Source of the DNA: Sphingomonas sp. LaA6.9
GTDB taxonomy: Bacteria > Pseudomonadota > Alphaproteobacteria > Sphingomonadales > Sphingomonadaceae
DNA length: 42,044 bases
Assembly: GCF_022601895.1 (NCBI RefSeq)
Contig: NZ_JAKVIO010000036.1
Coordinates: 1 to 42,044, forward strand
Direction: 5' to 3'
Shown here one piece after another: positions 33,501 through 41,428 of the stretch (positions within the stretch are counted from its first letter, which is position 1; every line of letters starts with the position of its first letter). Both the position numbers and the translations under genes were made by a program. The notes below the pieces were generated by a model. That model searched no databases, had not been told where the DNA came from, and was given only the letters and a program-made list of their open reading frames with translations.

Positions 33501-33584
33501 GGAGCCGTTGAGCGACGTCGAAACGGCATCTCGAAGGATCCTTCGAGATGAGGCTTCGTCAGGCTCAGCCTCTCCTCAGGACGA
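33492..33584. repeat. Nested palindromic repeat after ribD
   Basis: The outer arms TCATCCTGAGGAG (33492-33504) and CTCCTCAGGACGA (33572-33584) match in 12 of 13 positions. The centre is a perfect 24-base palindrome at 33527-33550 built around AAGGATCCTT. The sequence style (CATCCTGAGGAG, TCGAAGGATCCTTCGA) is that of a dispersed alphaproteobacterial intergenic repeat. Its left arm contains the ribD stop codon. Confidence 0.75.
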
Positions 33585-33620
33585 GCGGATGCCATTGTAA
33601 GCGCGATCTATGAGGCAGGC

Positions 33621-34235
33621 ATGTTCACGGGAATCATCACCGATATCGGCACGATCAAAAGCATCGAGCAGCGCGGTGACCTGCGCGCGGTGATCCAGAC
33701 CGCCTATGACACGGGCACCATCGATCTCGGCGCATCCATCGCATGTTCGGGCGTGTGCCTGACCGTCGTCGACAAGGGGCCGGGCTGGTTCGCGGTCGAC
33801 ATTTCGGGCGAGACCGTCTCGCGCACCGCCGGGGGCCAGTGGCACGAGGGCAATCGCCTCAACCTCGAACGCGCGCTCAAGGTCGGCGACGAGCTCGGCG
33901 GGCATATCGTCACCGGCCATGTCGACGGCGTTGGCCGGATCGTCGCGCTTGTCGACGAGGGCGATTCGCACCGCGTCACCATCGCCGCGCCGCGCGATCT
34001 CGCGCCCTATCTCGCGCCCAAGGGCTCGATCACGCTCGACGGCATCTCGCTCACCGTCAACAGCGTCACCGACACCGCCGATGGCGTCGAGTTCGGCGTC
34101 AACATCATCCCGCACACCGCCACGGTCACCACATTCGACGCGCTGGCGGTGGGCCGCGCGCTCAATATCGAGATCGACGTGCTCGCGCGCTATCTCGGTC
34201 GGATGCGCATGGCATTGGAAAACCATACAGGGTGA
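33621..34235 (+). CDS. ribE: Riboflavin synthase, alpha chain
   Basis: This enzyme dismutates two 6,7-dimethyl-8-ribityllumazine molecules to riboflavin, the last step. The protein has 204 residues in two similar barrel halves. The invariant start is MFTGIITDIG. The first half has IACSGVCLTVVD and the second KGSITLDGISLTVNSV. GHIVTGHVDGVG is the strand that enters the active site. I looked for an FMN riboswitch in front of it and of ribD and found none. The gene follows the palindromic repeat by 36 bases. Confidence 0.95.
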   Translation: MFTGIITDIGTIKSIEQRGDLRAVIQTAYDTGTIDLGASIACSGVCLTVVDKGPGWFAVDISGETVSRTAGGQWHEGNRLNLERALKVGDELGGHIVTGHVDGVGRIVALVDEGDSHRVTIAAPRDLAPYLAPKGSITLDGISLTVNSVTDTADGVEFGVNIIPHTATVTTFDALAVGRALNIEIDVLARYLGRMRMALENHTG

Positions 34236-34276
34236 TGTGATTTCTATTCTGGTATATCACACTGCAATGTGATAAT
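34236..34276. promoter_or_regulatory. Operator-like half-site array and extended -10 before ribBA
   Basis: Three half-sites occur: TGTGAT (34236-34241), ATCACA (34256-34261) and TGTGAT (34268-34273). The last two form an exact dyad ATCACA-CTGCAA-TGTGAT. The right arm is part of TGTGATAAT (34268-34276), a good extended -10 element. A transcript from it would begin almost at the ribBA start codon (34285), giving a leaderless or nearly leaderless message. The usual ribosome site is also badly placed (GGAG one base from ATG). Confidence 0.55.
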
Positions 34277-34284
34277 GCCGGAGC

Positions 34285-35574
34285 ATGAGCACGCAACTGA
34301 TCGAACGCGTCCGCGACCTTGTCGCCGATGGCGCCATCTCCCGCTCCGGCCTCGCACGCGCGGCCGGGCTTCATGCCAACTCGCTGCGCAGCCTTGAGGA
34401 GGCGGACTGGAACCCCACCGCCGACACGCTGAAGAAGCTCGAGAAATATCTGCTCCAGCGCGAAAAGACGCCCGCGCTCGTCCCGATCGAGGAGATCATC
34501 GACGAGGCGCGCAACGGCCGCATGTTCATCCTTGTCGACGACGAGGATCGCGAGAATGAGGGCGATCTCATCATCCCCGCGCAGATGGCGACTCCCGACG
34601 CGATCAACTTCATGGCCAAGCATGGCCGCGGGCTGATCTGCCTCACGCTCACCAAGGACCGCGTCGACCAGCTGGGCCTCGACCTGATGGCGCGCAACAA
34701 CGGCACGCGGCACGAGACCGCCTTCACCGTGTCGATCGAGGCGCGGGAAGGCGTCACCACGGGCATATCGGCCGCCGATCGCGCGCGCACGGTTGCGGTT
34801 GCGATCGACTCGACCAAAAGCGCGCAGCACATCGTCTCGCCGGGCCATGTCTTCCCGCTCGTCGCGCGCGACGGCGGCGTGCTCGTACGCGCCGGCCATA
34901 CCGAGGCCGCGGTCGACGTGTCGCGGCTTGCCGGGCTCAATCCTTCGGGCGTGATCTGCGAGATCATGAAGGACGACGGCACCATGGCGCGGATGGACGA
35001 TCTCGTCGAATTCGCGCAGGAACACGGCCTCAAGATCGGCACGATCCGCGACCTCATCGCCTATCGCCGCCAGCATGATCACCTTGTCGAGAAAAAGGCC
35101 GAGGCGAAGTTCACCAGCCGCTGGGGCGGCGAGTGGACCGCGATGACCTTTCACAACAAGGCCACGGGCACCGAGCAGGTGGCGCTGGTCAAGGGCCGCG
35201 TCGATCCCGACAAGCCCACGCTCGTCCGCATGCACGTTCTGTCGACCTTTGCCGACGTGTTCGGCGAGGAAGGCGATCGCGGCGTGATGCTGCGGCGGTC
35301 GATGGAAATTATCGGCGAGGAGGGCGCCGGCGTCGTCGTCGTCATCAACAAGCAGACCGATGCGCCCTTCACCAACGCGGTCCAGCGCAAGGCGGGGCTG
35401 CCCGCACCCGATATCGAGGAACTGCGCGATTACGGCGTGGGCGCGCAGATCCTCAACGAGCTCGGCGTGCAGGACATGGTGATCCTCACCAACACGCATC
35501 ACACGCTGGTGGGGCTCGACGGCTACGGGCTTTCCATTCTAGGGGAACGTCCCATCGATTGCGGAAAGGCCTGA
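34285..35574 (+). CDS. ribB: HTH-RibB-RibA-like fusion: 3,4-dihydroxy-2-butanone-4-phosphate synthase with degenerate GTP cyclohydrolase II domain
   Basis: The protein has 429 residues in three parts. Part 1 (1-60) is a helix-turn-helix of XRE type ([20 protein letters not shown], then [11 protein letters not shown]). Part 2 (about 65-270) is RibB, which makes the four-carbon unit of lumazine from ribulose 5-phosphate. Its active-site [27 protein letters not shown] and [14 protein letters not shown] are intact. Part 3 (about 275-429) has the fold of GTP cyclohydrolase II, but all three zinc cysteines are gone: the usual HSECLTGD...RCDCG reads HVLSTFAD...EGDRG. It should therefore be inactive as a cyclohydrolase, and a true RibA must exist elsewhere. 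The DNA-binding head suggests self-regulation. Confidence 0.9.
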   Translation: MSTQLIERVRDLVADGAISRSGLARAAGLHANSLRSLEEADWNPTADTLKKLEKYLLQREKTPALVPIEEIIDEARNGRMFILVDDEDRENEGDLIIPAQMATPDAINFMAKHGRGLICLTLTKDRVDQLGLDLMARNNGTRHETAFTVSIEAREGVTTGISAADRARTVAVAIDSTKSAQHIVSPGHVFPLVARDGGVLVRAGHTEAAVDVSRLAGLNPSGVICEIMKDDGTMARMDDLVEFAQEHGLKIGTIRDLIAYRRQHDHLVEKKAEAKFTSRWGGEWTAMTFHNKATGTEQVALVKGRVDPDKPTLVRMHVLSTFADVFGEEGDRGVMLRRSMEIIGEEGAGVVVVINKQTDAPFTNAVQRKAGLPAPDIEELRDYGVGAQILNELGVQDMVILTNTHHTLVGLDGYGLSILGERPIDCGKA

Positions 35575-35579
35575 ACGTC

Positions 35580-36005
35580 ATGGCAAAATTCCTGATCGTC
35601 GAAGCGCGCTTCTACGAGCATCTCAACGACATGCTGCTCGACGGCGCGCGCACCGCGCTCGAAGACGCAGGTCATGCCCATGAAACCGTGACGGTGCCCG
35701 GCGCACTCGAAATTCCCGCCGCAATCGCGCTTGCCGCCGAAAGCGGGCGCTATGACGGCTATGTCGCGATTGGCGTCGTCATCCGCGGCGAGACCTATCA
35801 TTTCGAGGTCGTCTCCAACGAAAGCGCGCGCGGGATCATGGCGCTCACGCTCGACGGCATCGCCATCGGCAACGGCATCCTGACCGTCGAGAACGAGGTG
35901 CAGGCGCTGACGCGCGCGAACCGCAAGGAAAAGGACAAGGGCGGCGAGGCGGCCAAGGCCGCGATCGCGATGCTCGAACTGCAGGGCCGCTTCGCCGCGA
36001 CCTGA
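35580..36005 (+). CDS. ribH: 6,7-dimethyl-8-ribityllumazine synthase
   Basis: Lumazine synthase condenses the RibB product with the RibD-derived pyrimidine. The protein has 141 residues. Recognised segments are [20 protein letters not shown] (aromatic stacking region), [39 protein letters not shown] (catalytic His) and [14 protein letters not shown]. The start at 35580 follows the ribBA stop by 5 bases, so the two are co-transcribed. This completes the ribD-ribE-ribBA-ribH cluster, lacking only GTP cyclohydrolase II and the pyrimidine phosphatase. Confidence 0.95.
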   Translation: MAKFLIVEARFYEHLNDMLLDGARTALEDAGHAHETVTVPGALEIPAAIALAAESGRYDGYVAIGVVIRGETYHFEVVSNESARGIMALTLDGIAIGNGILTVENEVQALTRANRKEKDKGGEAAKAAIAMLELQGRFAAT

Positions 36006-36063
36006 TTTGCGCCTGTTCCCCGCCCGAGCTACACCGGCTGCCCGGATCTGAAAGGGACAGGCG

Positions 36064-36612
36064 ATGACTTTGGGCGGGCCGATGCTGGTGACCGAGCACC
36101 TCGTGCTCCGTCCGCCCGCACGCGAGGATTTCGAGGGCTGGGTCGCGTTTCACGCCGACCCCGAGACGATGCGCTTTCTGGGCGGCGTGCAACCGCGCGC
36201 GGCCGCCTGGCGCGGCATCTGCGCAATGGCGGGCGCCTGGCACATCAACGGCTTCGCCATGTTCTCGCTGATCGAGCGTGCAAGCGGGCGCTGGGTCGGC
36301 CGTGTCGGCCCCTGGCAGCCCGAGGGCTGGCCGGGCACCGAGGTCGGCTGGGGCATAGCGCGCGAATTCTGCGGCAAGGGTTATGCGCGCGAGGCCGCGA
36401 TCGCCAGCATCGACTTCGCCTTCGACCAGCTCGGCTGGGACGAGGTGATCCACTGCATCAACCCAGAGAACACCGCGTCGATCCGGCTCGCCGAGCGGCT
36501 TGGCGCGGTCAATCGCGGCCCGACCGCCCTCCCTGCCCCCTTCGAATCCGAGCGCGTCGACTGCTGGGCGCAGAGCGCGGCCGAATGGAAGGCGCGGAGG
36601 GCATCGCTTTAG
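36064..36612 (+). CDS. GNAT family N-acetyltransferase (RimJ/RimL-like)
   Basis: This is an acetyl-CoA-dependent N-acetyltransferase of the RimJ/RimL branch with 182 residues. The N-terminal strand TEHLVLRPPAREDFEGWVAF, the acetyl-CoA loop AREFCGKGYAREAAIASIDF (Q/R-x-x-G-x-G/A) and the C-terminal INPENTASIRLAERLGA are characteristic. The substrate may be a protein N-terminus, an amine or an antibiotic and is not known. GAAAGGGACAGG precedes the ATG. It stands between ribH and convergent genes, probably with its own promoter. Confidence 0.9.
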   Translation: MTLGGPMLVTEHLVLRPPAREDFEGWVAFHADPETMRFLGGVQPRAAAWRGICAMAGAWHINGFAMFSLIERASGRWVGRVGPWQPEGWPGTEVGWGIAREFCGKGYAREAAIASIDFAFDQLGWDEVIHCINPENTASIRLAERLGAVNRGPTALPAPFESERVDCWAQSAAEWKARRASL

Positions 36613-36665
36613 GGCGATTGGGTTCGATGTTGCCGATTGATGTTTAGGAACCTTCCGGTGCAATG

Positions 36666-37328
36666 CTAATTGGAAGATGCCGAGCGGCGTCCCGAACAGC
36701 GTTTCACCGCCTCGGCCTCCAATTCACCCAGCCGTCCGTCATGCCTAACCGAAACCGTTGTCGGTAAAGCTTTTAGCCGTTCGACATCAAACGGGCCCAT
36801 AGGTCCGATGTAGCGCGCGCTTATCAGGCGATCGACGACCGTGGTGTATTGTGGCAGCCCTTGGCAGTCCACGCTATATGGGTCGCGCGTCCTGCGACCG
36901 ATGAACGTCAGGAGAAAGGCATCCCCGTTTTCCGAAGCGGCCGATGCCGGGGCGTATTTTCCTACAGCATCGTAGTCCAGTTCGATTTCGTGGGTGAAGC
37001 GAAGCGGATCGTTGGCGTCCGGAATGGCTGTCTTGTTTGGGAAAAAGCTTCTTTCCTCAAAGGTCAGGACAAAGACCCCCGTCATCCGTTTGGATGGAGA
37101 CATTTCGCGGCAGTGGCCGACGCTGCTATGCCAAGCCCCTTTCTCGCGCCGCCAGCACGGATCGTTCTTCATCAATGCTACGGCTTCGGGGTCACGTTCA
37201 AAGCGGAGCGGAGCCCCCCCGTCGAGCGGCGCGCCATCGCTGCTGCCGCACGCGGTCAGCAGCAGCGCTGCTGCAAGGATCGAAATCCGGCGATCGCATC
37301 TCATGGATCGTGCGTAGCGCCTTCCCAT
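36666..37328 (-). CDS. Lipoprotein of unknown function
   Basis: A protein of about 220 residues has an Arg-rich N-terminus, a hydrophobic signal (ISILAAALLLTAC) and a lipobox LTAC. The mature part has four further cysteines and mixed alpha/beta character, including THEIELDYDAVGKYAPASAA and GDAFLLTFIGRRTRDPYS. I know no family. The start may be GTG 37331, ATG 37328 or ATG 37304. It follows exbD within a few bases and may be co-transcribed with it. It has somewhat lower GC and less biased codons than its neighbours, which might hint at more recent arrival. Confidence 0.68.
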   Translation of the reverse strand: MGRRYARSMRCDRRISILAAALLLTACGSSDGAPLDGGAPLRFERDPEAVALMKNDPCWRREKGAWHSSVGHCREMSPSKRMTGVFVLTFEERSFFPNKTAIPDANDPLRFTHEIELDYDAVGKYAPASAASENGDAFLLTFIGRRTRDPYSVDCQGLPQYTTVVDRLISARYIGPMGPFDVERLKALPTTVSVRHDGRLGELEAEAVKRCSGRRSASSN

Positions 37329-37331
37329 CAC

Positions 37332-37766
37332 CTACTGCGTCCCCAGACTCTTCAGATAGCGCTCGTTGCCGACCATGCCGAGCCGCGTGATCCCCGCCTG
37401 CTTCACGGTCGCGAGCGTGCGGTCGAAGACCTCGTAGCGCGCCGCGCCATCGGCCGCGACGTGGAGCACGGGCCCTGCGGGATCGCGCGTCATCGCGGCG
37501 AGCCGCGCGGGCAGCGCCGCCTCGCTCACCGGCTGGCCGTCCCACAGCAGCGCATTGGCGGCGGTGATGTCGAGCCGATGGACCGGCCTCGGCACGTCGG
37601 TTGCGCCCTTGCCGGGCAGGTCGACGGGCACCTTATGCAGCTGGATCGGGATCACCATGATGAACATCACCAGCAGCACCAGCATCACGTCGATCAGCGG
37701 CGTGGTGTTGAGGTCCTTCATCAGGGTCGGCTGGGCGGGTGCGGCAAAGACGGTGCGACGGCGCAT
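37332..37766 (-). CDS. ExbD/TolR-family biopolymer transport protein
   Basis: This is a proton-channel subunit that works with an ExbB partner to energise TonB. The protein has 144 residues. The N-terminal cytoplasmic part ends in MKDLNTTPLIDVMLVLLVMF, with the membrane aspartate of the family (PLIDVMLVLL). One transmembrane helix is followed by a periplasmic domain with the terminal KQAGITRLGMVGNE. The ATG at 37766 follows AGGAGG by 5 bases. No exbB or tonB lies beside it, so it is an orphan here. A 19-base motif like the one before tonB sits right upstream. Confidence 0.9.
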   Translation of the reverse strand: MRRRTVFAAPAQPTLMKDLNTTPLIDVMLVLLVMFIMVIPIQLHKVPVDLPGKGATDVPRPVHRLDITAANALLWDGQPVSEAALPARLAAMTRDPAGPVLHVAADGAARYEVFDRTLATVKQAGITRLGMVGNERYLKSLGTQ

Positions 37767-37781
37767 GGCATCCTCCTGCAT

Positions 37782-37800
37782 TGATGTTACGTCATCACAT
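37782..37800 (-). promoter_or_regulatory. Upstream motif of exbD shared with tonB
   Basis: On the minus strand ATGTGATGACGTAACATCA matches the tonB-upstream 19-mer at 16 of 19 bases; the core ATGA-Y-GTAACAT-Y-A is common to both. It ends 15 bases before the exbD start codon. A common regulator is suggested by this, not shown. Confidence 0.45.
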
Positions 37801-37958
37801 ATCATATAGTCGTTGCGCAGCCAATATGGTTCGGACACCGCCCCGATGTTCCATTTTTGCACAGCTGACTTGCCAACATCCCGGAATTAACCAGCTTTTG
37901 CTGTTCTTTCTTCACCCTGACATGGCCTAGGTTCGCGCACGAACAAGGATCACCGCCC

Positions 37959-38627
37959 ATGGCCCGGATTGCCCTTTCCACGTCCACGCTCTTGTGCGCC
38001 GCGCTTCTGACGCTCGGCGCGTGCAGCAACGAGCCCGATCAGGCCGAGCTTGCAAAGCTCGACAACAGCCTTGCGGGCAATGCGTCCGACCCGGCGCTCA
38101 CGGGCGCGCTCAGGGACCAGATCGTCGTCGATCCAAAGCGCGCCGGTCCGCCGGCCGCGCCGGGGCCGAAGCCGAGCGCCGCGCAACTCGGCGCACTCAA
38201 ACGCGCGCCCGCGCCCAAAACCACGCCCGATCCCGTCGATCCCGCAAAGCTCGCCGCCGCGAAGGCCGACGGCAGCAAACAAGCCTGCATGTCCGGCCTC
38301 GCCTATCATGCCAGCTGGGCGACGAGGCTGCCCACCGACCTTCCGCTGTTTCCGCAGGCGCGCGTCAGCGAGGCCGCGGGCAAGGACGGCGCCGGTTGCC
38401 ATGCGCGCGCGATCACCTTCGCGACCGCCGCCGATATCGGCCAGGTGATCGACTTCTACTATACGCGCGCGACCGCCGCGGGCTTCACCGCCGAGCATGT
38501 CCGCGAGGGGCAGGAGCATATCCTTGGCGGCACGCGCGACCGCGATGGCGGCGCCTATTACCTGCTTGCGCGCGCGCTGCCCAAGGGCGGCACCGAGGTC
38601 GACCTGATCGCCAATATCGGCCGCTGA
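37959..38627 (+). CDS. Lipoprotein of unknown function
   Basis: This is a 222-residue lipoprotein. The signal peptide LSTSTLLCAALLTLGAC ends in the lipobox LGAC. A Pro/Ala/Lys-rich, disordered linker follows (about 60-105; RAGPPAAPGPKPSAAQLG). The C-terminal domain (about 110-222) contains WATRLPTDLPLFPQARVSEA and VIDFYYTRATAAGFTAEHVR, a pattern seen in small periplasmic alpha/beta domains of sphingomonads. No function is known. AAGGATCACCGCCC precedes the ATG, and a GTTCG-CGCA-CGAAC dyad (37931-37944) lies 14 bases further upstream. Confidence 0.75.
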   Translation: MARIALSTSTLLCAALLTLGACSNEPDQAELAKLDNSLAGNASDPALTGALRDQIVVDPKRAGPPAAPGPKPSAAQLGALKRAPAPKTTPDPVDPAKLAAAKADGSKQACMSGLAYHASWATRLPTDLPLFPQARVSEAAGKDGAGCHARAITFATAADIGQVIDFYYTRATAAGFTAEHVREGQEHILGGTRDRDGGAYYLLARALPKGGTEVDLIANIGR

Positions 38628-38683
38628 GGCGCTTCGCGATACAATAGGTGCATTGCCCGCCATTTTTGGGCTAAGGGCGCGAC

Positions 38684-39061
38684 ATGCGGAATCTCATTCT
38701 CGTCATGGTCGGCGGCGCGCTCGGCAGCGCGGCGCGCTTCGGCGTCGGCCGGCTGACGCTCCAGCACCTTGGTCCCCATTATCCCTGGGGCACGTTGATC
38801 GTGAATCTCGTCGGCGGCTTCGCAATGGGGCTGCTCGCGGGGCTGCTCGCGCGCTTTGGCGCGGGGGCCGAGGGCTATCGCCACCTGATCGGCATCGGCC
38901 TGCTTGGCGGCTTCACCACATTTTCCGCCTTCAGCCTCGATGCGGTCAACATGATCGAGCGCGGCGGCATGGCATCCGCCGCCGCCTATGCGCTGATCTC
39001 GGTGATCGGGTCGATCGTCGCTCTGTTTGCGGGGCTCTGGATGGTAAGGGCATTCGCATGA
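38684..39061 (+). CDS. crcB: Fluoride exporter CrcB (Fluc)
   Basis: This is a dual-topology fluoride channel of the inner membrane that protects against cytoplasmic fluoride. The protein has 125 residues and four helices. The pore Asn is in the GTLIVNLVGGFAMG helix (about residue 41), and GGFTTFSAFS (75-84) holds the phenylalanine box and the central sodium site. There is no fluoride riboswitch that I recognise in the 56 bases upstream. The stop overlaps the next start (ATGA). The crcB-RluA-HAD-ATP12 order is common in alphaproteobacteria. Confidence 0.94.
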   Translation: MRNLILVMVGGALGSAARFGVGRLTLQHLGPHYPWGTLIVNLVGGFAMGLLAGLLARFGAGAEGYRHLIGIGLLGGFTTFSAFSLDAVNMIERGGMASAAAYALISVIGSIVALFAGLWMVRAFA

Positions 39062-40167
39062 CCAACAATACTCCCGCCGATGTCCGCCAGTTCACCGTCG
39101 CCGACGACGATGACGGCATCCGTCTCGACCGCTGGTTCAAGCGGCACCTGCCCGATGTCAGCTTCAACCTCGTTTCGCGCTGGGCGCGCACCGGCCAGCT
39201 GCGCATCAATGGCAAGCGCGCGACCCCCGGCGACCGGATCGAGGCGGGGCAGGTGCTGCGCGTGCCGCCCGCCGAACCCGCCAGGGCAGAGACCCCGACG
39301 GCCAGGCCCAGGCGCGAACGTCCCCAGCTCAGCGAAGACCAGCTGGCCTATGCCCAGTCGTTCGTCATCCACAAGGATCGCTCGGCGCTGGTGATCAACA
39401 AGCCGCCGGGGCTCGCGACGCAGGGCGGCACCAAGACGTCGGAGCATGTCGACGGCTTGCTCGACGCACTGATCTTCGAGGCCGAAGGGCGGCCCAAGCT
39501 CGTCCATCGGCTCGACAAGGATACGAGCGGAGCCCTGCTGCTCGCGCGGTCTTCGCGCGCCGCGGCAAGCTTCGCCAAGAGCTTTTCGAGCCGCACCGCG
39601 CGCAAGGTCTATTGGGCGATCGTGGTCGGCGTGCCCGATATCGATGACGGCATGATCGAGCTTCCGCTCGCCAAGCAGCCGGGCACGGGCGGCGAGAAGA
39701 TGCATGTCGACGAGAAGGAGGGCCTGCCCGCACGCACGCGCTACCGCGTGATCGAGCGCGCGGGCAACCGCGCCGCCTGGGTCGAGCTACAGCCCTTTAC
39801 CGGGCGCACGCACCAGCTTCGCGTCCACATGGCGGCGATCGGCCATCCGATCGTCGGCGACGGCAAATATGGTGGCAAGGAGGCCTTTCTGACCGGCGGG
39901 ATCAGCCGCAAGATGCACCTTCATGCGCGCCGCATCCGCATCGATCACCCCGATGGCGGACAGGTCGACGTCACCGCCGAGCTGCCCCGGCATTTCGCCG
40001 AGAGCATCGAGACGCTCGGTTTCGACCCGCTGCTCGCCGAGGCGCTGACGATCGACGAAGTCAAATTTTCGGAGACCCCCGAGGGCAAGCGCCGCAAGGC
40101 CGCCGCCATCGCCAAGGACAAGCGCAAGGAGCGCAAGGGCGAGAGGCGCGGGCGGGGGCGCGACTGA
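39058..40167 (+). CDS. RluA-family 23S rRNA pseudouridine synthase (RluC-like)
   Basis: This enzyme converts selected uridines in large-subunit rRNA to pseudouridine. The protein has 369 residues. The N-terminal S4 RNA-binding domain (about 10-75) reads RLDRWFKRHLPDVSFNLVSR and LRINGKRATPGDRI. The catalytic domain has KLVHRLDKDTSGALLLARSS (catalytic Asp) and the later ELQPFTGRTHQLRVHMAAIG. A 35-residue Lys/Arg/Glu-rich tail (AIAKDKRKERKGERRGRGRD) is an unusual basic extension that may bind RNA. The start overlaps crcB by 4 bases, and the stop overlaps the following gene by one base. Confidence 0.92.
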   Translation: MTNNTPADVRQFTVADDDDGIRLDRWFKRHLPDVSFNLVSRWARTGQLRINGKRATPGDRIEAGQVLRVPPAEPARAETPTARPRRERPQLSEDQLAYAQSFVIHKDRSALVINKPPGLATQGGTKTSEHVDGLLDALIFEAEGRPKLVHRLDKDTSGALLLARSSRAAASFAKSFSSRTARKVYWAIVVGVPDIDDGMIELPLAKQPGTGGEKMHVDEKEGLPARTRYRVIERAGNRAAWVELQPFTGRTHQLRVHMAAIGHPIVGDGKYGGKEAFLTGGISRKMHLHARRIRIDHPDGGQVDVTAELPRHFAESIETLGFDPLLAEALTIDEVKFSETPEGKRRKAAAIAKDKRKERKGERRGRGRD

Positions 40168-40769
40168 TGCATCCGGGTCCGCAGTTTCGCTGGGAGGATC
40201 GCGACGCTCTCCGCGATTTCGTGACCGGGATCGGCTTCGGCGCGCTGTTCGCAGCGACGCCCGATGGGCCTCGCGTTGCGCATGTCCCTGCGGTCTTTGT
40301 CGATGACGCGACGCTCGGTTTCCATATCGCGCGCGGAAACGGCATCGCGCGTCACCTCGATGGCGCCGACGCGCTCTATGTCGTTCAGGGCCCCGATGCC
40401 TATATCAGCCCCGACTGGTACGGCATGGAGGATCAGGTCCCGACCTGGAACTATCTTGCGGTCGAGCTCGAAGGGCATGTCCGCAAGATGGAGCCGGACG
40501 CGCTTCTGGCGCAGATCGACAGGCTTTCGGCGCTGCACGAGGCGCCGCTTGCACCCAAGCCCGAATGGACGCGGGACAAGATGACGCCCGGACTCGTCGA
40601 CAGGATGCTCGGCGCGATCACCGGCTATACGCTCGAGATCACCGCATGGCGCGGCACGAAGAAGCTCGGACAAAACAAGCCCGAGGCGGCGCGCGAGCGT
40701 GCGGCCGATGCGCTCGAGGCGGCAGGCAAGCGCGCGATGGCGCATCTGATGCGGAACATGGCAGGGTGA
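40167..40769 (+). CDS. PaiB-type FMN-binding protein
   Basis: This 200-residue protein has the split-barrel flavin-binding fold of PaiB, described in Bacillus as a negative regulator of sporulation and degradative enzymes. Visible signature stretches are VAHVPAVFVDDATLGFHIAR, AYISPDWYGMEDQVPTWNY and VELEGHVRKM. The C-terminal helix is KLGQNKPEAARERAADALEA. There is no helix-turn-helix, so a role as a flavin-dependent enzyme or sensor is as likely as DNA binding. It belongs to the crcB-RluA operon by overlap on both sides. Confidence 0.9.
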   Translation: MHPGPQFRWEDRDALRDFVTGIGFGALFAATPDGPRVAHVPAVFVDDATLGFHIARGNGIARHLDGADALYVVQGPDAYISPDWYGMEDQVPTWNYLAVELEGHVRKMEPDALLAQIDRLSALHEAPLAPKPEWTRDKMTPGLVDRMLGAITGYTLEITAWRGTKKLGQNKPEAARERAADALEAAGKRAMAHLMRNMAG

Positions 40770-41428
40770 CCAACCGCCTCGCGCTTTTCGATTGCGACGG
40801 CACGCTCGTCGACAGCCAGGCCAATATCTGCATGGCGATGGAGCATTGCTTCGAACAGGCGCGGCTCGCGCCCCCCGACCGCGCCGCGATCCGACGGATC
40901 GTGGGCCTGAGCGTGCCGCAGGCGATCGCCGCATTGCTGCCCGAAGGCGATGCCGCGCTGCATCTGTCGCTCGCCCAGGACTATAAGCGCGCCTTCCATG
41001 CGCTGCGCGGCAAGGGGCTGGTCGACGAACCGCTGTTCGAGGGTATCGCCGCCGCGCTCGACGCACTCGAGGCCGATGGCTGGCTGCTGGGCGTCGCGAC
41101 GGGCAAGTCCGATCGCGGGCTTGCGCTGTGCCTCGATCATCACGGCCTGAAACAGCGCTTCGTCACGCTCCAGACCGCCGACCGCCACCCGTCCAAACCG
41201 CACCCGGCGATGATCGAAGCCGCGATCGCCGAGGCCGGCGCCGCCCCCGAGACGACGGTGATGATCGGGGACACCAGCTTCGACATGCTGATGGGCCGCG
41301 CGGCGGATGCGCATGCACTGGGGGTGGCCTGGGGCTATCACGCGCCCGAGGAACTGCTGATTGCCGGCGCGCACGGCATCGCGCTCGAGCCCGTAGCGAT
41401 CCCGACGCACCTCAAGGAATTTGCATGA
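40766..41428 (+). CDS. HAD-family hydrolase (phosphoglycolate phosphatase-like)
   Basis: This is a haloacid-dehalogenase phosphatase of subfamily IA, 220 residues. Motif I is FDCDGTLVDS (nucleophile and acid Asp), motif II VATGKSDRG (Thr), motif III KPHPAMI (Lys), and motif IV MIGDTSFDMLMG (two Mg2+ Asp). A helical cap lies between motifs I and II. Best resemblance is to Gph/phosphoglycolate phosphatase, but the substrate is uncertain. It starts at GTG 40766, overlapping the PaiB-like stop by 4 bases (GTGA). Confidence 0.92.
   Translation: MTNRLALFDCDGTLVDSQANICMAMEHCFEQARLAPPDRAAIRRIVGLSVPQAIAALLPEGDAALHLSLAQDYKRAFHALRGKGLVDEPLFEGIAAALDALEADGWLLGVATGKSDRGLALCLDHHGLKQRFVTLQTADRHPSKPHPAMIEAAIAEAGAAPETTVMIGDTSFDMLMGRAADAHALGVAWGYHAPEELLIAGAHGIALEPVAIPTHLKEFA

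Noticed and set aside
33501-34284. FMN riboswitch in the riboflavin cluster
   Set aside because: The gaps before ribE and ribBA are 120 and 49 bases, and neither contains the conserved FMN-aptamer blocks; the first is a palindromic repeat and the second an operator-like dyad.
38628-38683. Fluoride riboswitch before crcB
   Set aside because: The 56-base gap lacks the conserved pseudoknot segments.
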